Source: Epiperipatus broadwayi
Taxonomy: Eukaryota > Onychophora > Udeonychophora > Euonychophora > Peripatidae
Direction of reading: 5' to 3'
Length of the DNA: 64,000 nucleotides
NCBI GenBank assembly: GCA_028023455.1
Contig: JAQFVV010012416.1
Span: forward strand, 7,605,594 to 7,669,593
The notes below the pieces were generated by a model. It was given only the letters and a program-made list of their open reading frames with translations. It was not told the DNA's origin and made no database searches. Positions 35,496 through 45,524 of this stretch are shown here, piece by piece (positions within the stretch are counted from its first letter, which is position 1; each line of letters opens with the position of its first letter). A program made the translations under genes and the position numbers.

Positions 35496-36119
35496 ATACC
35501 TATTTTGGGAATCCCCTTAAGTAATCAGAGAAATTGCATGAGTGAATGGGAGAAAAAATTGATAAATGAAGTGCAAAAAAAGAAAGAAAAAGGACTGATA
35601 AAAAAATTAACAGTGTTTTTGTATAATAAATAAGATGTAGCTAGAATTGTATGGAAGGGAGTGTCAGTAGCAGAATTAACTTATGGTAATAATGCATTAT
35701 AATATTAGTAAAGTGTGTTAGAAAAAGTTCTAAAAGAAGGAGGAAGACATGCATTAAATGCAGATGTGTGAATGGCAAAGAAGGAAGTTCAAGGAAAAAT
35801 GGGATGATCAAGTTTTTATATGAGAGATGCAAAAAGCAAAATGAAAATGTTTGGTAGATTGCAGTTTATGGATAATAAGAGAATAGCAAAAATAGTATTT
35901 AATTGGTTTATGAATAAAGGACAGGCAACAAGATGAGTGAGAACAATAGTATAGGATGCAAAAGATTTGGATAAAGATTTTATGTCAGTATACTTATAGA
36001 AGAGGTGGGATGATTGTGTTAAGAGAATTGTTGAGGGTGATAGTGGCAAGAAATGGGATAGAAGAATAGATACATTAATAAAAAATAGGAAGTTGGATAA
36101 ATGTAGAACTAGTATGGAT
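35496..36119 (+). pseudogene. LINE A C-terminal coding remnant
   Basis: Degenerate continuation of LINE A, ending WDDCVKRIVEGDSGKKWDRR and KNRKLDKCRTSMD, which parallels 16420-16540 of the shorter copy. The A/G-rich plus strand, the multiple in-frame TGA/TAG and the abrupt end at about 36119, where RTE sequence begins, are notable. Confidence 0.7.
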
Positions 36120-38567
36120 GTACAAAAGGCTTTTGATCAGAGTAAACAACATTTTAAAATTGTTATGGGAGACTTTAATGCTAGAATTGGTAAACAAATG
36201 AAAGATGAAAGTGCTGTAGGTAATTTTGGTTATGGTAATAGAAATGAGAGAGGACATAGACTTGTGGAATTTGCAAAAAAAGAAAAACTTTATATTATGA
36301 ATTCTTTTTTTGAGAAAAATGTTAAAAGGAAATGGACATGGAAGCATCCAAATGAAGGTACAGCAGAATTGGATTATATTTTGACTAACAGGAAATACAT
36401 ATTTCAAGATTGTAATGTTCTTAATAAATTTAACACAGGAAGTGATCATCGATTAGTAAGGTGTAAGATACATGTTAATGTGAAACTAGAGAGACAAAAA
36501 TTATTAAAAAAAACAATATTTACAGTTGATATTCCTAATCTTCAGAAACATTCTAATGAATTTAAATTAGAACTTACAAATCAGTTTCAAGTATTAGTAG
36601 ATATTGAACATGATTCAGATTTGAATGAAATTAATATGAAAATAACTAATACACTTTTAAAAACTGCAACAAAAATAGCTGGTAGAAAAAAGCAGCAATT
36701 GACCAATAAAATTTCTACTGAGACTAGAGAATTTATGAAGAAAAGAAGGAATATGAAGATATACAAAAATGATGCATTAAAAAAAATTGAATATCTCGAA
36801 TTTTGTAAAATGGTGCGGAAAAGAGTTGAAAATGATATAAGAAAGTATAACTGTGAACTAGCAAGGAAAGCTGTAGAAGAAAATAAAAGTCTTAAGAATG
36901 TAAAACAACATATTGGTATTGGTAGGAAATTTATATCTGCAATAAGAAAAAAAGAGGGAATTGTTACTAAAAAGAGAGATGACATCATGAAATTGGTAGA
37001 AGATTTTTATCAAGAATTATATAGTAATAAAGAACAAGTATCTTCTATATCTATTACATCTTCTGAATTGCCCAGAATTTTAAATGAAGAAGTGAGATAC
37101 ACAATTAAATGTATGAAGAAAGGAAAGGCTCCAGGCAATGATGGAATTATAATTGATATATTAAAAGAAGCAGGTGAAGAAATAGAAAATTTTTTAGCAA
37201 AGTTATATACCAAATGTCTAAATGATAAAGATGTACCAGATGATTGGAAGAATGCAGTAATAATATTAATATTTAAAAAAGGTGATAAAGAAGATATTAG
37301 AAATTACAGACCTATCAGCCTTTTATCAGTTTTATATAAAAATTTTACCAAGATAATTACTACTCGTCTACAGAGAACATTGGATTTCCACCAACCAAGA
37401 GAACAAGCTGGATTTAAAAGTGGTTTTAGTACAGTAGATCATATCCAGGTGTTGAGAGAAGTTATAGAAAGGACGAATGAATATGAGTTGTCATTATGTT
37501 TTGGATTTGTAGATTATGAAAAGGCATTTGATTCTATAAACATTTCTTCAGTGATTAAAGCATTGGATCATCAAGGTATAGATCCAGGATATTGTCATAT
37601 TTTGAAGAATATTTATAAAAATGCAACAGCAACAATTAGATTACATAATGATACTGGGAAAGTCAACATTGAGAAAGGTGTAAGACAAGGTGACTCCATA
37701 TCTCCAAAACTGTTTACAGCAGTGCTGCAAGAAGTATTTTGTGGATTAAAATGGGAAACTAAAGGAGTGAAAGTAAATGGAGATTATTTAAGTCATTTAG
37801 ATTTTGCAGATGATGTAGTTGTTTTTGCAAATAATGCTTCAGAGCTGCAGGATATGTTGCAGGAATTATCAGATGAAAGTAGGAAAGTAGGACTAAAGAT
37901 AAATGTTAAAAAGACTAAAGTAATGTTTAATCGATTTGCTCAAAATATGAAAATAAAGATTGATTATGATGAATTAGAAAAAGTTAACAGTTACAAATAC
38001 CTTGGTCAGATTATTAATACAGATGGAAACATAATGGAAGAAATTAATCATAGAATTAAACTTGGTTGGAGTGCTTTTGGTAGAAATAACTTGATACTAA
38101 AAGGGAATATGCCTATGTGTTTGAAAAGGAAGGTTTTTAACAAATGTGTTTTACCAGTTCTTACTTATGGATCTGAGACTTGGACACTTAATAGAAGAGC
38201 AATACAGAGACTTCAGACCACTCAAAGAAGTATGGAGAGATGCATGTTGGGAGTAACAAGAAGAGATCAAAAACGCAATGTATGGGTAAGAGAACAAACA
38301 GGTGTTACTGACCTCATTGAAAAAATTAAAAGATTGAAGTGGAGTTGGGCTAGACATATTGTTAGAAGAGATGATAATAGATGGACAATTGAAATTTTAA
38401 ACTGGATTCCAAGAGATTGTAAAAGACCCAGAAAGAGACCACATGTGAGATGGATGGATGAAATAAGAAAGTGTGCAGGGGTGATGTGGAGAAGAGAAGC
38501 TAAAGATCGGAAAAGATGGATTAAACTTGGAGAGACCTTCATCCTGCAGTGGATTGATAATGGTTGA
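36093..38567 (+). CDS. RTE-like endonuclease/reverse transcriptase, open frame, endonuclease truncated at N-terminus
   Basis: 824 codons. Endonuclease part: GDFNARIG (residues 26-33), LDYILTNR (93-100), SDHRLVR (117-123). The N-terminal catalytic Glu/Asn region is missing. Reverse transcriptase: GKAPGNDG (344-351), NYRPISLL (404-411), QAGFKSGFST (438-447), FVDYEKAFD with catalytic Asp 474, RQGDSISP (531-538), FADD (571-574) with both catalytic aspartates. C-terminal block: SWARHIVRRDDNRW (751-764), then WMDEIRKCAG and ETFILQWIDNG, as is usual for RTE-type proteins. The reverse transcriptase would copy the element's RNA at a nicked target. The first eight or nine residues (MDKCRTSMD) come from the host LINE A, so the start codon is chimeric and probably not a natural start. 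The frame has no stops although the endonuclease is incomplete, so the insertion is young; autonomous mobility is unlikely. Confidence 0.9.
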   Translation: MDKCRTSMDVQKAFDQSKQHFKIVMGDFNARIGKQMKDESAVGNFGYGNRNERGHRLVEFAKKEKLYIMNSFFEKNVKRKWTWKHPNEGTAELDYILTNRKYIFQDCNVLNKFNTGSDHRLVRCKIHVNVKLERQKLLKKTIFTVDIPNLQKHSNEFKLELTNQFQVLVDIEHDSDLNEINMKITNTLLKTATKIAGRKKQQLTNKISTETREFMKKRRNMKIYKNDALKKIEYLEFCKMVRKRVENDIRKYNCELARKAVEENKSLKNVKQHIGIGRKFISAIRKKEGIVTKKRDDIMKLVEDFYQELYSNKEQVSSISITSSELPRILNEEVRYTIKCMKKGKAPGNDGIIIDILKEAGEEIENFLAKLYTKCLNDKDVPDDWKNAVIILIFKKGDKEDIRNYRPISLLSVLYKNFTKIITTRLQRTLDFHQPREQAGFKSGFSTVDHIQVLREVIERTNEYELSLCFGFVDYEKAFDSINISSVIKALDHQGIDPGYCHILKNIYKNATATIRLHNDTGKVNIEKGVRQGDSISPKLFTAVLQEVFCGLKWETKGVKVNGDYLSHLDFADDVVVFANNASELQDMLQELSDESRKVGLKINVKKTKVMFNRFAQNMKIKIDYDELEKVNSYKYLGQIINTDGNIMEEINHRIKLGWSAFGRNNLILKGNMPMCLKRKVFNKCVLPVLTYGSETWTLNRRAIQRLQTTQRSMERCMLGVTRRDQKRNVWVREQTGVTDLIEKIKRLKWSWARHIVRRDDNRWTIEILNWIPRDCKRPRKRPHVRWMDEIRKCAGVMWRREAKDRKRWIKLGETFILQWIDNG

Positions 38568-38578
38568 TGATATATATA
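36120..38578 (+). mobile_element. RTE-like LINE, 5'-truncated, nested in LINE A
   Basis: The left junction is near 36112-36123, where LINE A (AGAACTAGTATGGA) gives way to endonuclease coding sequence. The right junction is near 38578, where TGATATATATATA, a simple-repeat tail of the RTE type, gives way to LINE A (ACTAAACAGAACATTGGG; the unsplit copy has TAAGCCAAACATTGTGTG). The element is truncated inside its endonuclease but otherwise has one unbroken frame. Other, more decayed copies of the family in this window: 14930-15330, 23760-24125, 51870-53285. A target-site duplication cannot be defined with certainty. Confidence 0.85.
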
Positions 38579-38589
38579 TAAAACTAAAC

Positions 38590-39090
38590 AGAACATTGGG
38601 TATGACTTAATTATGATAATATCAAGGAAAGTAGTTTACTGTTTAAGGCTTGAACAGGATCATTAGTAACAAGGGAATATACACATAAATGGAAAAATAT
38701 GGGTGATTTAGTCTGCAAATTATGTAAGAAAGACATAGAAAATTTTTGGCATCTGTTGATTGAATGTAAATGCTTACAAGCAGAATGGGTACAAATAATG
38801 AGGTTGTGGAATAATAAATCTAAACAAAGTAAGTATACAGAAAGTGAATTCTAGGTTTTTATGCTGGGTTTGGAAAAAGATAAAACGGATCTAGATATAA
38901 AGGCCATAGAGTGGACAAAAATAATGTTGTGGAAATGCGATGGAGCAGGATAGAGAAGAATACGGTAAAAAGTTAGGGTGGGGAATAAAATGGGATGGTA
39001 AGGTGGCTAACAGGTTTCTCTGAGCATAGGAGCTGAGAGATTTCTGACTCAGAGAAAGGACAAGCCACAGTGCATTGCATCGCATCGCAA
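38590..39090 (+). pseudogene. LINE A 3' segment downstream of the RTE insertion
   Basis: Aligns with 16585-17050: AAGGAAAGTAGTTTACTGTT, then GGAATATACACATAAATGG, zinc-knuckle (CKLCKKDIENFWHLLIEC), TTTTTATGCTGGGTTTGGAA, ACAGGTTTCTCTGAG, and an end in GCATTGCATCGCATCGCA. Non-coding by stops. Confidence 0.8.
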
Positions 39091-40794
39091 TCATTCGCGT
39101 TGTTTTTTCATTCGGATTCATTGCATATATATGCATAACTTTCTGAGTAAAAGAAAGTCTATTATGTTTTATATTTCGATATTTGTTGCTAGATTTCTTT
39201 ATCTTGTGTTATTCTTGGAATAAATTTTATATTCTAAATAATGAAATAATAGTTTTATACGATTAAAAATAATTTTCGCTACTATCCATATTGTTAACTT
39301 TTGAAACTTTTAGAATAAAATGTTTGCTGCTGAGGTAGATTTGCTGTTTTGTTTTCTTTGATAGATAATTAAAAAAAATAATAGAAAATTCAGATAATTT
39401 GACTTAATAATGATCAGTTGCAGTTTTATTTATAAATGCAAAATCATGTCAGAAAAAGGTTGCTCATTTAATAAAATTCCTTCAATTACTGTTAACATTT
39501 AAAATCAGATTATAGAATTAATATGAAAACATCTAATGTATTCAAAACAACAGACTGAGTAAATCGTAGAAAACATTTTCAAAAACAAAGTATACGCTAT
39601 AATTCCATTTTCATTTAATTAATAGAAAATACTATAATGGTGACCTTTACTGATAATGACTATTATAAAATAATTTCTAAAAAATCAAAATATATTATAG
39701 ATCATAGTCAAAAAAGATAAACCTGTCTTGGATTTTAAATTTTAAATATCTTCTGAAAAAAGAAAACGAAATGAAACCCGGAATAAAATCATCAAAAAAA
39801 ATAACGGTAAGATTTTTAATTTTATGTAGTAGATGCATAATCGGGATCAAACCTGGTTTTTAATTTAAAAAAAACTTTAGCCAAAACATATTCTGGTTAA
39901 AATGTAGACATATTTAAGATAAAAATAATTATCAGTAACTAGAGCTAATTGTTTTATTAATTACATTGCTTTTGACATTCTAACAATATAAAGTACAGTA
40001 AGCCGTAAATTTTTTATCAATAACCTATTTTAAAGTGTCTCTAAATACTTTTGAATTATAAGCTCTGAAATTAAATCAGTTATTAGTTTTAAAGATTAAT
40101 GAATAACTTCTCATTGCACATAATTTATATTATACATTTCTGTAATATAAGAAAGACTTAGCATAAATTTCAATAAAGATAATGTGATACCTAGTCATAA
40201 TTTCACAGTTAAATGCTTTAGCACCCGAATTTCTTCTTAACGATATGCTGCTTTTAACTAGGATATATCCTTTAAGATTTTCATTTATTCTCAACAGACT
40301 GTGATCTTGTGATATATACTATTTGACAATGACCATTGATTTAAATTTATTGTATTGTTAAAGACAGTTCTTATGCAATATATTGGATTACCATATTTTA
40401 TTGATACTTTTATTTGGTAGTATATAATTTAATTAATAAATAATTCAACCACATTATTCCTTATTGTTTTTAGTATATTATGTTTTCTATTATAAAAGCC
40501 AAGAAATATCTGGGTTTTTTTCCCCACTATCTGAAGTAAGTGCAGAGTAACAATATCAAGCATTGTTGTCTGGAGTATGACCATCTCCTATTAAATGGAA
40601 TATATTTTTATTTTACTAGCCATAAGTAACTAAAATAAAAGTATATGATATATTGGTGAATTAAATTAAATATAAAATAAAATTGGGAAACCTTAATTAT
40701 TTTGGATTTAATGTTATGTTTACTTCTGTAAAAAACTCCAGGCTTCTTAATTTCTTTAGATGTTACATCATTTGCAAATGTGAATTTAGCATTT
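39091..40794. other. No gene recognised
   Basis: Very AT-rich DNA. No frame longer than 76 codons, no motif, no element identified. Confidence 0.5.
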
Positions 40795-40935
40795 TTTACC
40801 ATATAATAGTGCCACCTAGTGAACGCTCTAGTAATCAATAAATGCTAGAACTTATACTAGGTGGAACTATTGTGGAAAAAAAATTGCTACTGTTTTAACA
40901 GTAAGCTAAAAAAAAAGTGATCATGTGATGTTATA
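40795..40935. repeat. Foldback repeat family F1, short copy
   Basis: ATAATAGTGCCACCTAGTG and ACTAGGTGGAACTATTGTGG form a small foldback. The accompanying family phrases GTAATCAATAAATGCTAGAA and GATCATGTGATGTTATATG place it in family F1. Confidence 0.65.
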
Positions 40936-41755
40936 TGTGAATTCTGATCTTTTTAATTGGTAATGACATTAGCAGTTTTTAAAACATTTATTGGAAAGTT
41001 TGCATTTTTTTCATTAAATAGGTAAATGTTCTAATTTTTATATAAGTTGCATAGAATTTTTATGTACAAATGTATTTTTGCATAGAATAGGAAGCATAAT
41101 TTCTAAATTGCCCATAATAATGAAATTGAATATTTTAAATTTTTCAACTTTTCTACCAAACCTATTAATTTTCATGGCTATGTTAAGGTATTTCAAGAAA
41201 GTTATTAAATATATATTGCACTGTGTGAAATTAGTGAACTGAATAATAAACCTAGTCAGTGTATAGAACTTTTAAAAATTATTCAAATTATATTAGAGAT
41301 TACAAAATCTTAGTAATCAATATAGATATCATTAGCATATATGACAATATTTAAATTTTATGCAAGTCTTGCATTATGTAAATGCATTAGACTGATTTAT
41401 TTATTTTTTTGGTTAAAAAGATACCTATTTGACAATGACATTACCTTTAAATGAAAAACTGGAGCAGGACTAGTTTTGAAAGTTAACACAAAATTACTGT
41501 GTTGTTTAATAACTTACTGCAAAATACTTAATTTGTTATTATTTATACAAGATAATGTCATTGATAAATGGTAGCAACAGCCTTTTTATAGACTGAAGGC
41601 TGATTAACAAAATAGTATAATTATTATGTGCAAGCTTAGAGACAAAATACTATTTGGATTATCATTTTACTTTTAGGATGTTTCTTAAAAATATATTTGA
41701 ATCAAAATTTTCCAGGAAACTGGTTTAACTTTACTGCTATAACAATGACAAACCC
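40936..41755. other. No gene recognised
   Basis: AT-rich; nothing assignable. Confidence 0.5.
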
Positions 41756-42095
41756 CATGCAGTAGTGTCACCCAGTGCAAGCTTTGATAATCAATGATGC
41801 AAGAAGGTTTGTGCATAAAATTCCTATCTAGTGCCTACACATTCCATATCCCCAGAGTAATTTCTAGCTTGTGGCTTTCATCAAATCTTAGATTGCTCAT
41901 TGATAAAAGCTACAAGCTAGAAACTGGTCTAGAAATGTTAGATAAATAGGCACTAGATAGGGGTTTTATGCACAAACCTTCCTGAATCCATTGATTACTG
42001 AGGTTTGCACTAGGTGGCATTACTGTATGGAGTAATCATCACCACATCACTAGTTTAAGAACTTATGTAAGCATAAAAATGGTGAGCATGTGATG
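41756..42095. mobile_element. Foldback repeat family F1, best copy
   Basis: A long imperfect palindrome: the left half 41756-41893 (CATGCAGTAGTGTCACCCAG, AAGGTTTGTGCATAAAATTC, TTCTAGCTTGTGGCTTTCAT) is complementary over nearly all its length to the right half 41900-42030 (AAGCTACAAGCTAGAAACTG, GGTTTTATGCACAAACCTTC, CTAGGTGGCATTACTGTATG). The family phrase CATGTGATGTTG follows at about 42085. Non-coding. The CAGTAGTG(C/T)CACC-type terminus recalls hAT-like MITEs, but no 8-bp duplication is seen. Confidence 0.8.
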
Positions 42096-42413
42096 TTGAA
42101 TGGATTCACTGATATATTTAAAGTTACAACCAATAACAAAACATCTGATTTGTTCAGAATATATTGAATGATTGTAATGAAAAATGAGTGAATCAGGACA
42201 TTCTCAAGAAGTTCACTGATAAAATTTATTAACAAGTCACTGATAAAATAAAAATGACTTATTGTGTTATTAATTAAAATATTATGATATAAATTCTACT
42301 CCTATCAAAATATTAAAGTATAAATATTATATTTTTGCTGCTATTAAAATTTTATAATACTAAATTTTATTCCATTTACATACTTATTAGATAGTTGATA
42401 AGTTTCAGTACAC
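42096..42413. other. No gene recognised
   Basis: Short AT-rich interval between F1 and the hammerhead-repeat insertion; nothing assignable. Confidence 0.5.
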
Positions 42414-42527
42414 AATATCTAATTATAATATATAAGATATAAGAGCACAGAATTTCACATGACCCACCATTCTCCTCACTATCTCATAACATTGATATGC
42501 TTGAACACATATATGTTGAAAAGATAA

Positions 42528-42586
42528 ATAATCACCAATATAGGTATTTCATGCTAAACCAGCAATCATCAGTTGGTCCAGATTAC
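42528..42586 (-). ncRNA. Hammerhead ribozyme, type I, intact core
   Basis: Minus strand: stem I strand GTAATC-TGGA-CCAA (42586-42573), CTGATGA (42572-42566), stem II TGCT/AGCA with loop GGTTT, GAAA (42550-42547), short stem III, cleavage A at 42539, stem I strand TTGG-T-GATTAT (42538-42528). A G-U wobble replaces one A-U pair of the 28.0-kb copy, so pairing is kept. Confidence 0.8.
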
Positions 42587-43004
42587 CATCTTTACATATA
42601 TATGCTATAAGTGCTCAGATATATATTAAGATAGCCAAACCTCATACTTTAATAGACAGGCTTCAATCTTCTCCACATTCTCCAACTCTTCAACTGTCCA
42701 TCCAATTGAAAATCTGATGATGGAATGCTTAAAGGCCACCCTGAGGCTGAGATTCTTGTCACACTCATGTTGACACAAGGTCAATCTGACCCCTTATGTA
42801 CAGGACATAATCCATTTAATACATATACAAGAATAGGCAGACATCTCTACTTATGTAATAACTGAAACACAGTCTTATTATATATACCTGTGTCTTTATA
42901 TGTAATATATAGGGTATATGAGCACAGACTTTCACATGACCCACAATTCTCTACACTATCTCATAACATTGATATACTTGAACACATATATGTTGAAAAG
43001 ATAA

Positions 43005-43048
43005 ATAATAACCAATGTACATATTTCATGCTAAACCAGCAATCATCA
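43005..43048 (-). ncRNA. Truncated hammerhead ribozyme at inversion junction
   Basis: Minus strand CTGATGA, stem II and GAAA are intact, and the cleavage site is at 43015/43016. The stem I strand preceding CTGATGA is missing because the orientation switch occurs one base outside the core. It cannot form stem I in cis. Confidence 0.75.
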
Positions 43049-43309
43049 GTAGATATGTCTGCCCATCCTTGTACATGTATTAAATGGATTATCTCCTGTA
43101 CATGAGGGGTCCAATTGACCTTGGGTCAACATGGTCATGACAAGAATCTCAGCCTCAGGATGGCCTTCGAGCATCCATCATCAGATTTTCAATTGGATGG
43201 AGGGTTGAAGAGTTGGAGTGTGCAGAAGATTGAAGCCTGTCCATTAAAGTATGAGGTTTGGCTATCTTAATATATATCTGAGCACTTATAGCATATATGT
43301 GTAGAGATG

Positions 43310-43368
43310 GTAATCTGGACCAACTGATGATTGCTGGTTTAGCATGAAATACATATATTGGTGATTAT
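43310..43368 (+). ncRNA. Hammerhead ribozyme, type I, intact core
   Basis: Plus strand: stem I GTAATC (43310-43315), internal loop TGGA, CCAA (43320-43323), core CTGATGA (43324-43330), stem II TGCT/AGCA with loop GGTTT inside 43331-43345, core GAAA (43346-43349). Stem III is AU(A)/(U)AU closed by two to four bases, cleavage A at 43357, and the stem I partner is TTGG (43358-43361), T, GATTAT (43363-43368). All invariant bases are present. This is the mirror copy of 42528-42586. Confidence 0.82.
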
Positions 43369-43532
43369 TTATCTTTTCAACATATGTCTGTTCAAGTATA
43401 TCAGTGTTATGAGATAGTGTGGAGAGTGGCGGCTCATGTGAAAGTCTGTGCTCATATACCCTATATATTTCATATATAGAAACAGGTATATATAATAAGC
43501 CTGTGTGTTTCAGTTAATATCTAATTATAATA

Positions 43533-44008
43533 GAATTTGTATTGAATATCCCTACACTATAAGCAAAATCTGCATTGAAACAAACTGATAGTTTTCTCAT
43601 CCTTTCCACACTAAATCACCTGATTAACAATACAAAATATAATCTGCCCCAAAACAGATTTCCCAAGTCATGCGTAAAATTATATATAACAACACAAATG
43701 GAAACCCTGTTTATTTTGGAGAATCTCATGCCAACCTCTCTACAAGAATCGTGCAGCACAAATATTAATACAAATGAGTTAAAACTAATACAGATATTAA
43801 ATCTTTTTTTTCAAATATGAGTTTAAACATAGTCACAGCTTTAAACCTACTATCCACCAATATTGTCAGCTTTGAAAAAAATTATGCTAATTGCCAATTT
43901 AAAGAGATCTGGAACATCGCCAACAATATACATGCAGTCAACAAGAAAAAATCTTATGGTTTCCTGCCAAAAAGGTACCTCATTTAAATAAATTCATTTA
44001 CATCTTAT
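43533..44008. other. No gene recognised
   Basis: Less AT-rich than most of the window, with an 81-codon plus-strand frame at 43575-43820 lacking any known motif. The composition (many Asn/Thr/Leu codons, ending in a poly-T tract) gives no hint of function. Confidence 0.4.
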
Positions 44009-44288
44009 AATCAAATTTTATGTAAATGAGATATTTATTTATATAGCGTGATTTATATAAATTGTAATAAACTAAAGATCAGCATTTCAAGCTAATGTAC
44101 ATGCGCTTTTTTATGAATGTTAATAATAAATGCTTTCATTTCCACCATAAGATAAAGTCTTTGCGAAAGAATAGAATGAATCCACCTATTCTTTCAACCT
44201 AAATGCTTAAGTATGGGCAAATAAAAAAGTGCATGTATATTAGCTTGAAATGCTGATCTTTAGTTTATTAATCAAATTTTATGTAAAT
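44009..44288. mobile_element. MITE-like foldback element with 19-bp flanking direct repeat
   Basis: The direct repeat AATCAAATTTTATGTAAAT lies at 44009-44027 and 44270-44288. Inside, 44065-44113 (TAATAAACTAAAGATCAGCA, TTTCAAGCTAATGTACATGC) is complementary to 44220-44270 (GCATGTATATTAGCTTGAAA, TGCTGATCTTTAGTTTATTA). The middle carries the M1 repeat phrase CTTTCATTTCC...AAGATAAAGTC. The left arm is preceded by 37 extra bases, so the direct repeat may be a target-site duplication or part of the element. Confidence 0.65.
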
Positions 44289-44411
44289 CATCACTTTTGT
44301 AATTCTTCTATAAATCTCATAATCTTCTTAGATAATTACAGCTATGAATACGACTACCTGTTAGTCAAAAGTATGCTCAGCATACAATGTTAATGTATTT
44401 AACATCATTAT

Positions 44412-44667
44412 TTTAATGTATTAATATATAGGGGGTTTGAACTCAGACTTTCACATGATTCTCACCTATCCATGCTATCTCATACTTCTGACACACTTGA
44501 TCATCTTTTTGACATGTGTGTGATCAAATGTGTCAGCAGTATAAGATAGTGTGGATAGTTGAGGATTATGTGAAAGGCTGAGTTCAAACCCCCTATATAT
44601 TACATATTGGAATGTATGTATGAAAAATCCTGTACTGTAGGAAAAATTCATATATTTAATGTATTAA
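44412..44667. mobile_element. Foldback insertion of hammerhead-repeat subfamily b with 13-bp target-site duplication
   Basis: A palindrome at 44422-44602: the left arm (TATATAGGGGGTTTGAACTC ... ATGCTATCTCATACTTCTGA) is the subfamily-b end in minus orientation, and the right arm is the same piece in plus orientation, joined by a short loop at about 44505-44520. The right arm continues with the 3' extension (ATGAAAAATCCTGTACTGTA). The 13-bp sequence TTTAATGTATTAA flanks the unit at 44412-44424 and 44655-44667. It contains no ribozyme. Confidence 0.8.
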
Positions 44668-45524
44668 ACAAGTTTTTTTCTTAGTAAACGTTGTTGTATG
44701 TATTATTTATATTGAATAATATTTTATACTAAATCAGTATGCAGAGTTTTTTTTATTATTATTTTACATCTTTGCAAATTACTAAATCAAACATTAAAAA
44801 AAATTATACATTGCAAACATTAAGTCTCAGCAGATCATATTGTTCACATTTTTAAAATGACTTTGTCTATCTGTTTATAGAGTAAAAAACAAATTAGTTT
44901 AATTTGTAATTGAAAATATTTGTTTAGAAAGACCAAAATAGCAACTAAGTTTGTTAGTATATTATGAAAAGTGTTTTCCAGTGATTAAGTAATATTATAC
45001 CATTTTTAGATGTATATGTTTCTTTCAATTTTCAAAAAGAATAAGCAAATATCTATATCTTTGCAATTTTAATTCTACCCTCTTAAATGTTTGTGATAAT
45101 TATGAAACTGAATTAAAACTTTATATGGCTTAAAAAAGCTTCATTTTCACTGTTTTTATTTAATCATGTGATTACATATGCAATAATATTTATAATACCA
45201 GTTGGTTACTTTATTGTGAATATAGAATTGCATGTATTCACACTATAAATTTTAAAGAAATGTCAATGCTTAGTAATTTGACTAACTTGACATCCAAACA
45301 GACTATTTAATAATTAATGTCTAATTGAAACTTAATACGAATAGCAGTTGATTCTGCTTCTAAAAAATGAACACCAAGCTTTCTATAGGATAGAAACTAT
45401 TTTAATATGAGGCTATTCATGGTGCTGCTTTTCTATGAGATATCCAGTAATTGGAGTCTATAAATATTCTTGCAATACTAACTTCTTTTATATTCAGATT
45501 TTTCTATGAAACAATACATAAAAT
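44668..45524. other. No gene recognised
   Basis: AT-rich; nothing assignable. Confidence 0.5.

Larger units (their letters stand above)
32880..39090 (+). mobile_element. LINE A, long degenerate copy interrupted by an RTE element
   Basis: Plus strand. Order: endonuclease remnant (32880-33140), connector with a three-fold tandem duplication (33225-34417), reverse transcriptase remnant (34560-35495), C-terminal part (35500-36115). Then an RTE insertion (about 36120-38578), then resumption of LINE A with its zinc-knuckle and 3' end (38590-39070). Here CKLCKKDIENFWHLLIEC preserves the C-x2-C...H-x4-C pattern. The 3' end runs into GCATTGCATCGCATCGCA, a likely simple-repeat tail. The shorter copy at 16135-17060 aligns on both sides of the insertion. 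Frames are heavily broken. Confidence 0.8.
42414..43532. mobile_element. Composite hammerhead-repeat insertion (tandem plus inverted) with 17-bp target-site duplication
   Basis: The 17-bp sequence AATATCTAATTATAATA occurs at 42414-42430 and again at 43516-43532. Between them: a minus-orientation monomer tail, ribozyme (42528-42586) and one full monomer up to the next cleavage site (42538 to 43015, 477 bp); then a truncated second ribozyme. At 43048/43049 the orientation switches, and a plus-orientation copy runs through a third ribozyme (43310-43368) and about 145 bp of the next monomer. The arms make a large palindrome. The single flanking duplication shows the whole composite entered in one event. 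Such tandem-plus-inverted copies are typical of Penelope-like elements and of LINE-like twin priming. Confidence 0.85.

Noticed and set aside
36587-36988. 133-codon minus-strand frame (and similar ones at 36075-38596)
   Set aside because: Antisense shadow of the A/G-rich RTE coding strand; hydrophobic composition is a by-product.
43281-43357. Type III hammerhead fold using the upstream ATATATGTGT strand as stem III
   Set aside because: Needs a G at the cleavage position in most copies, whereas the type I fold with TTGG/CCAA and the covarying outer helix explains all copies.
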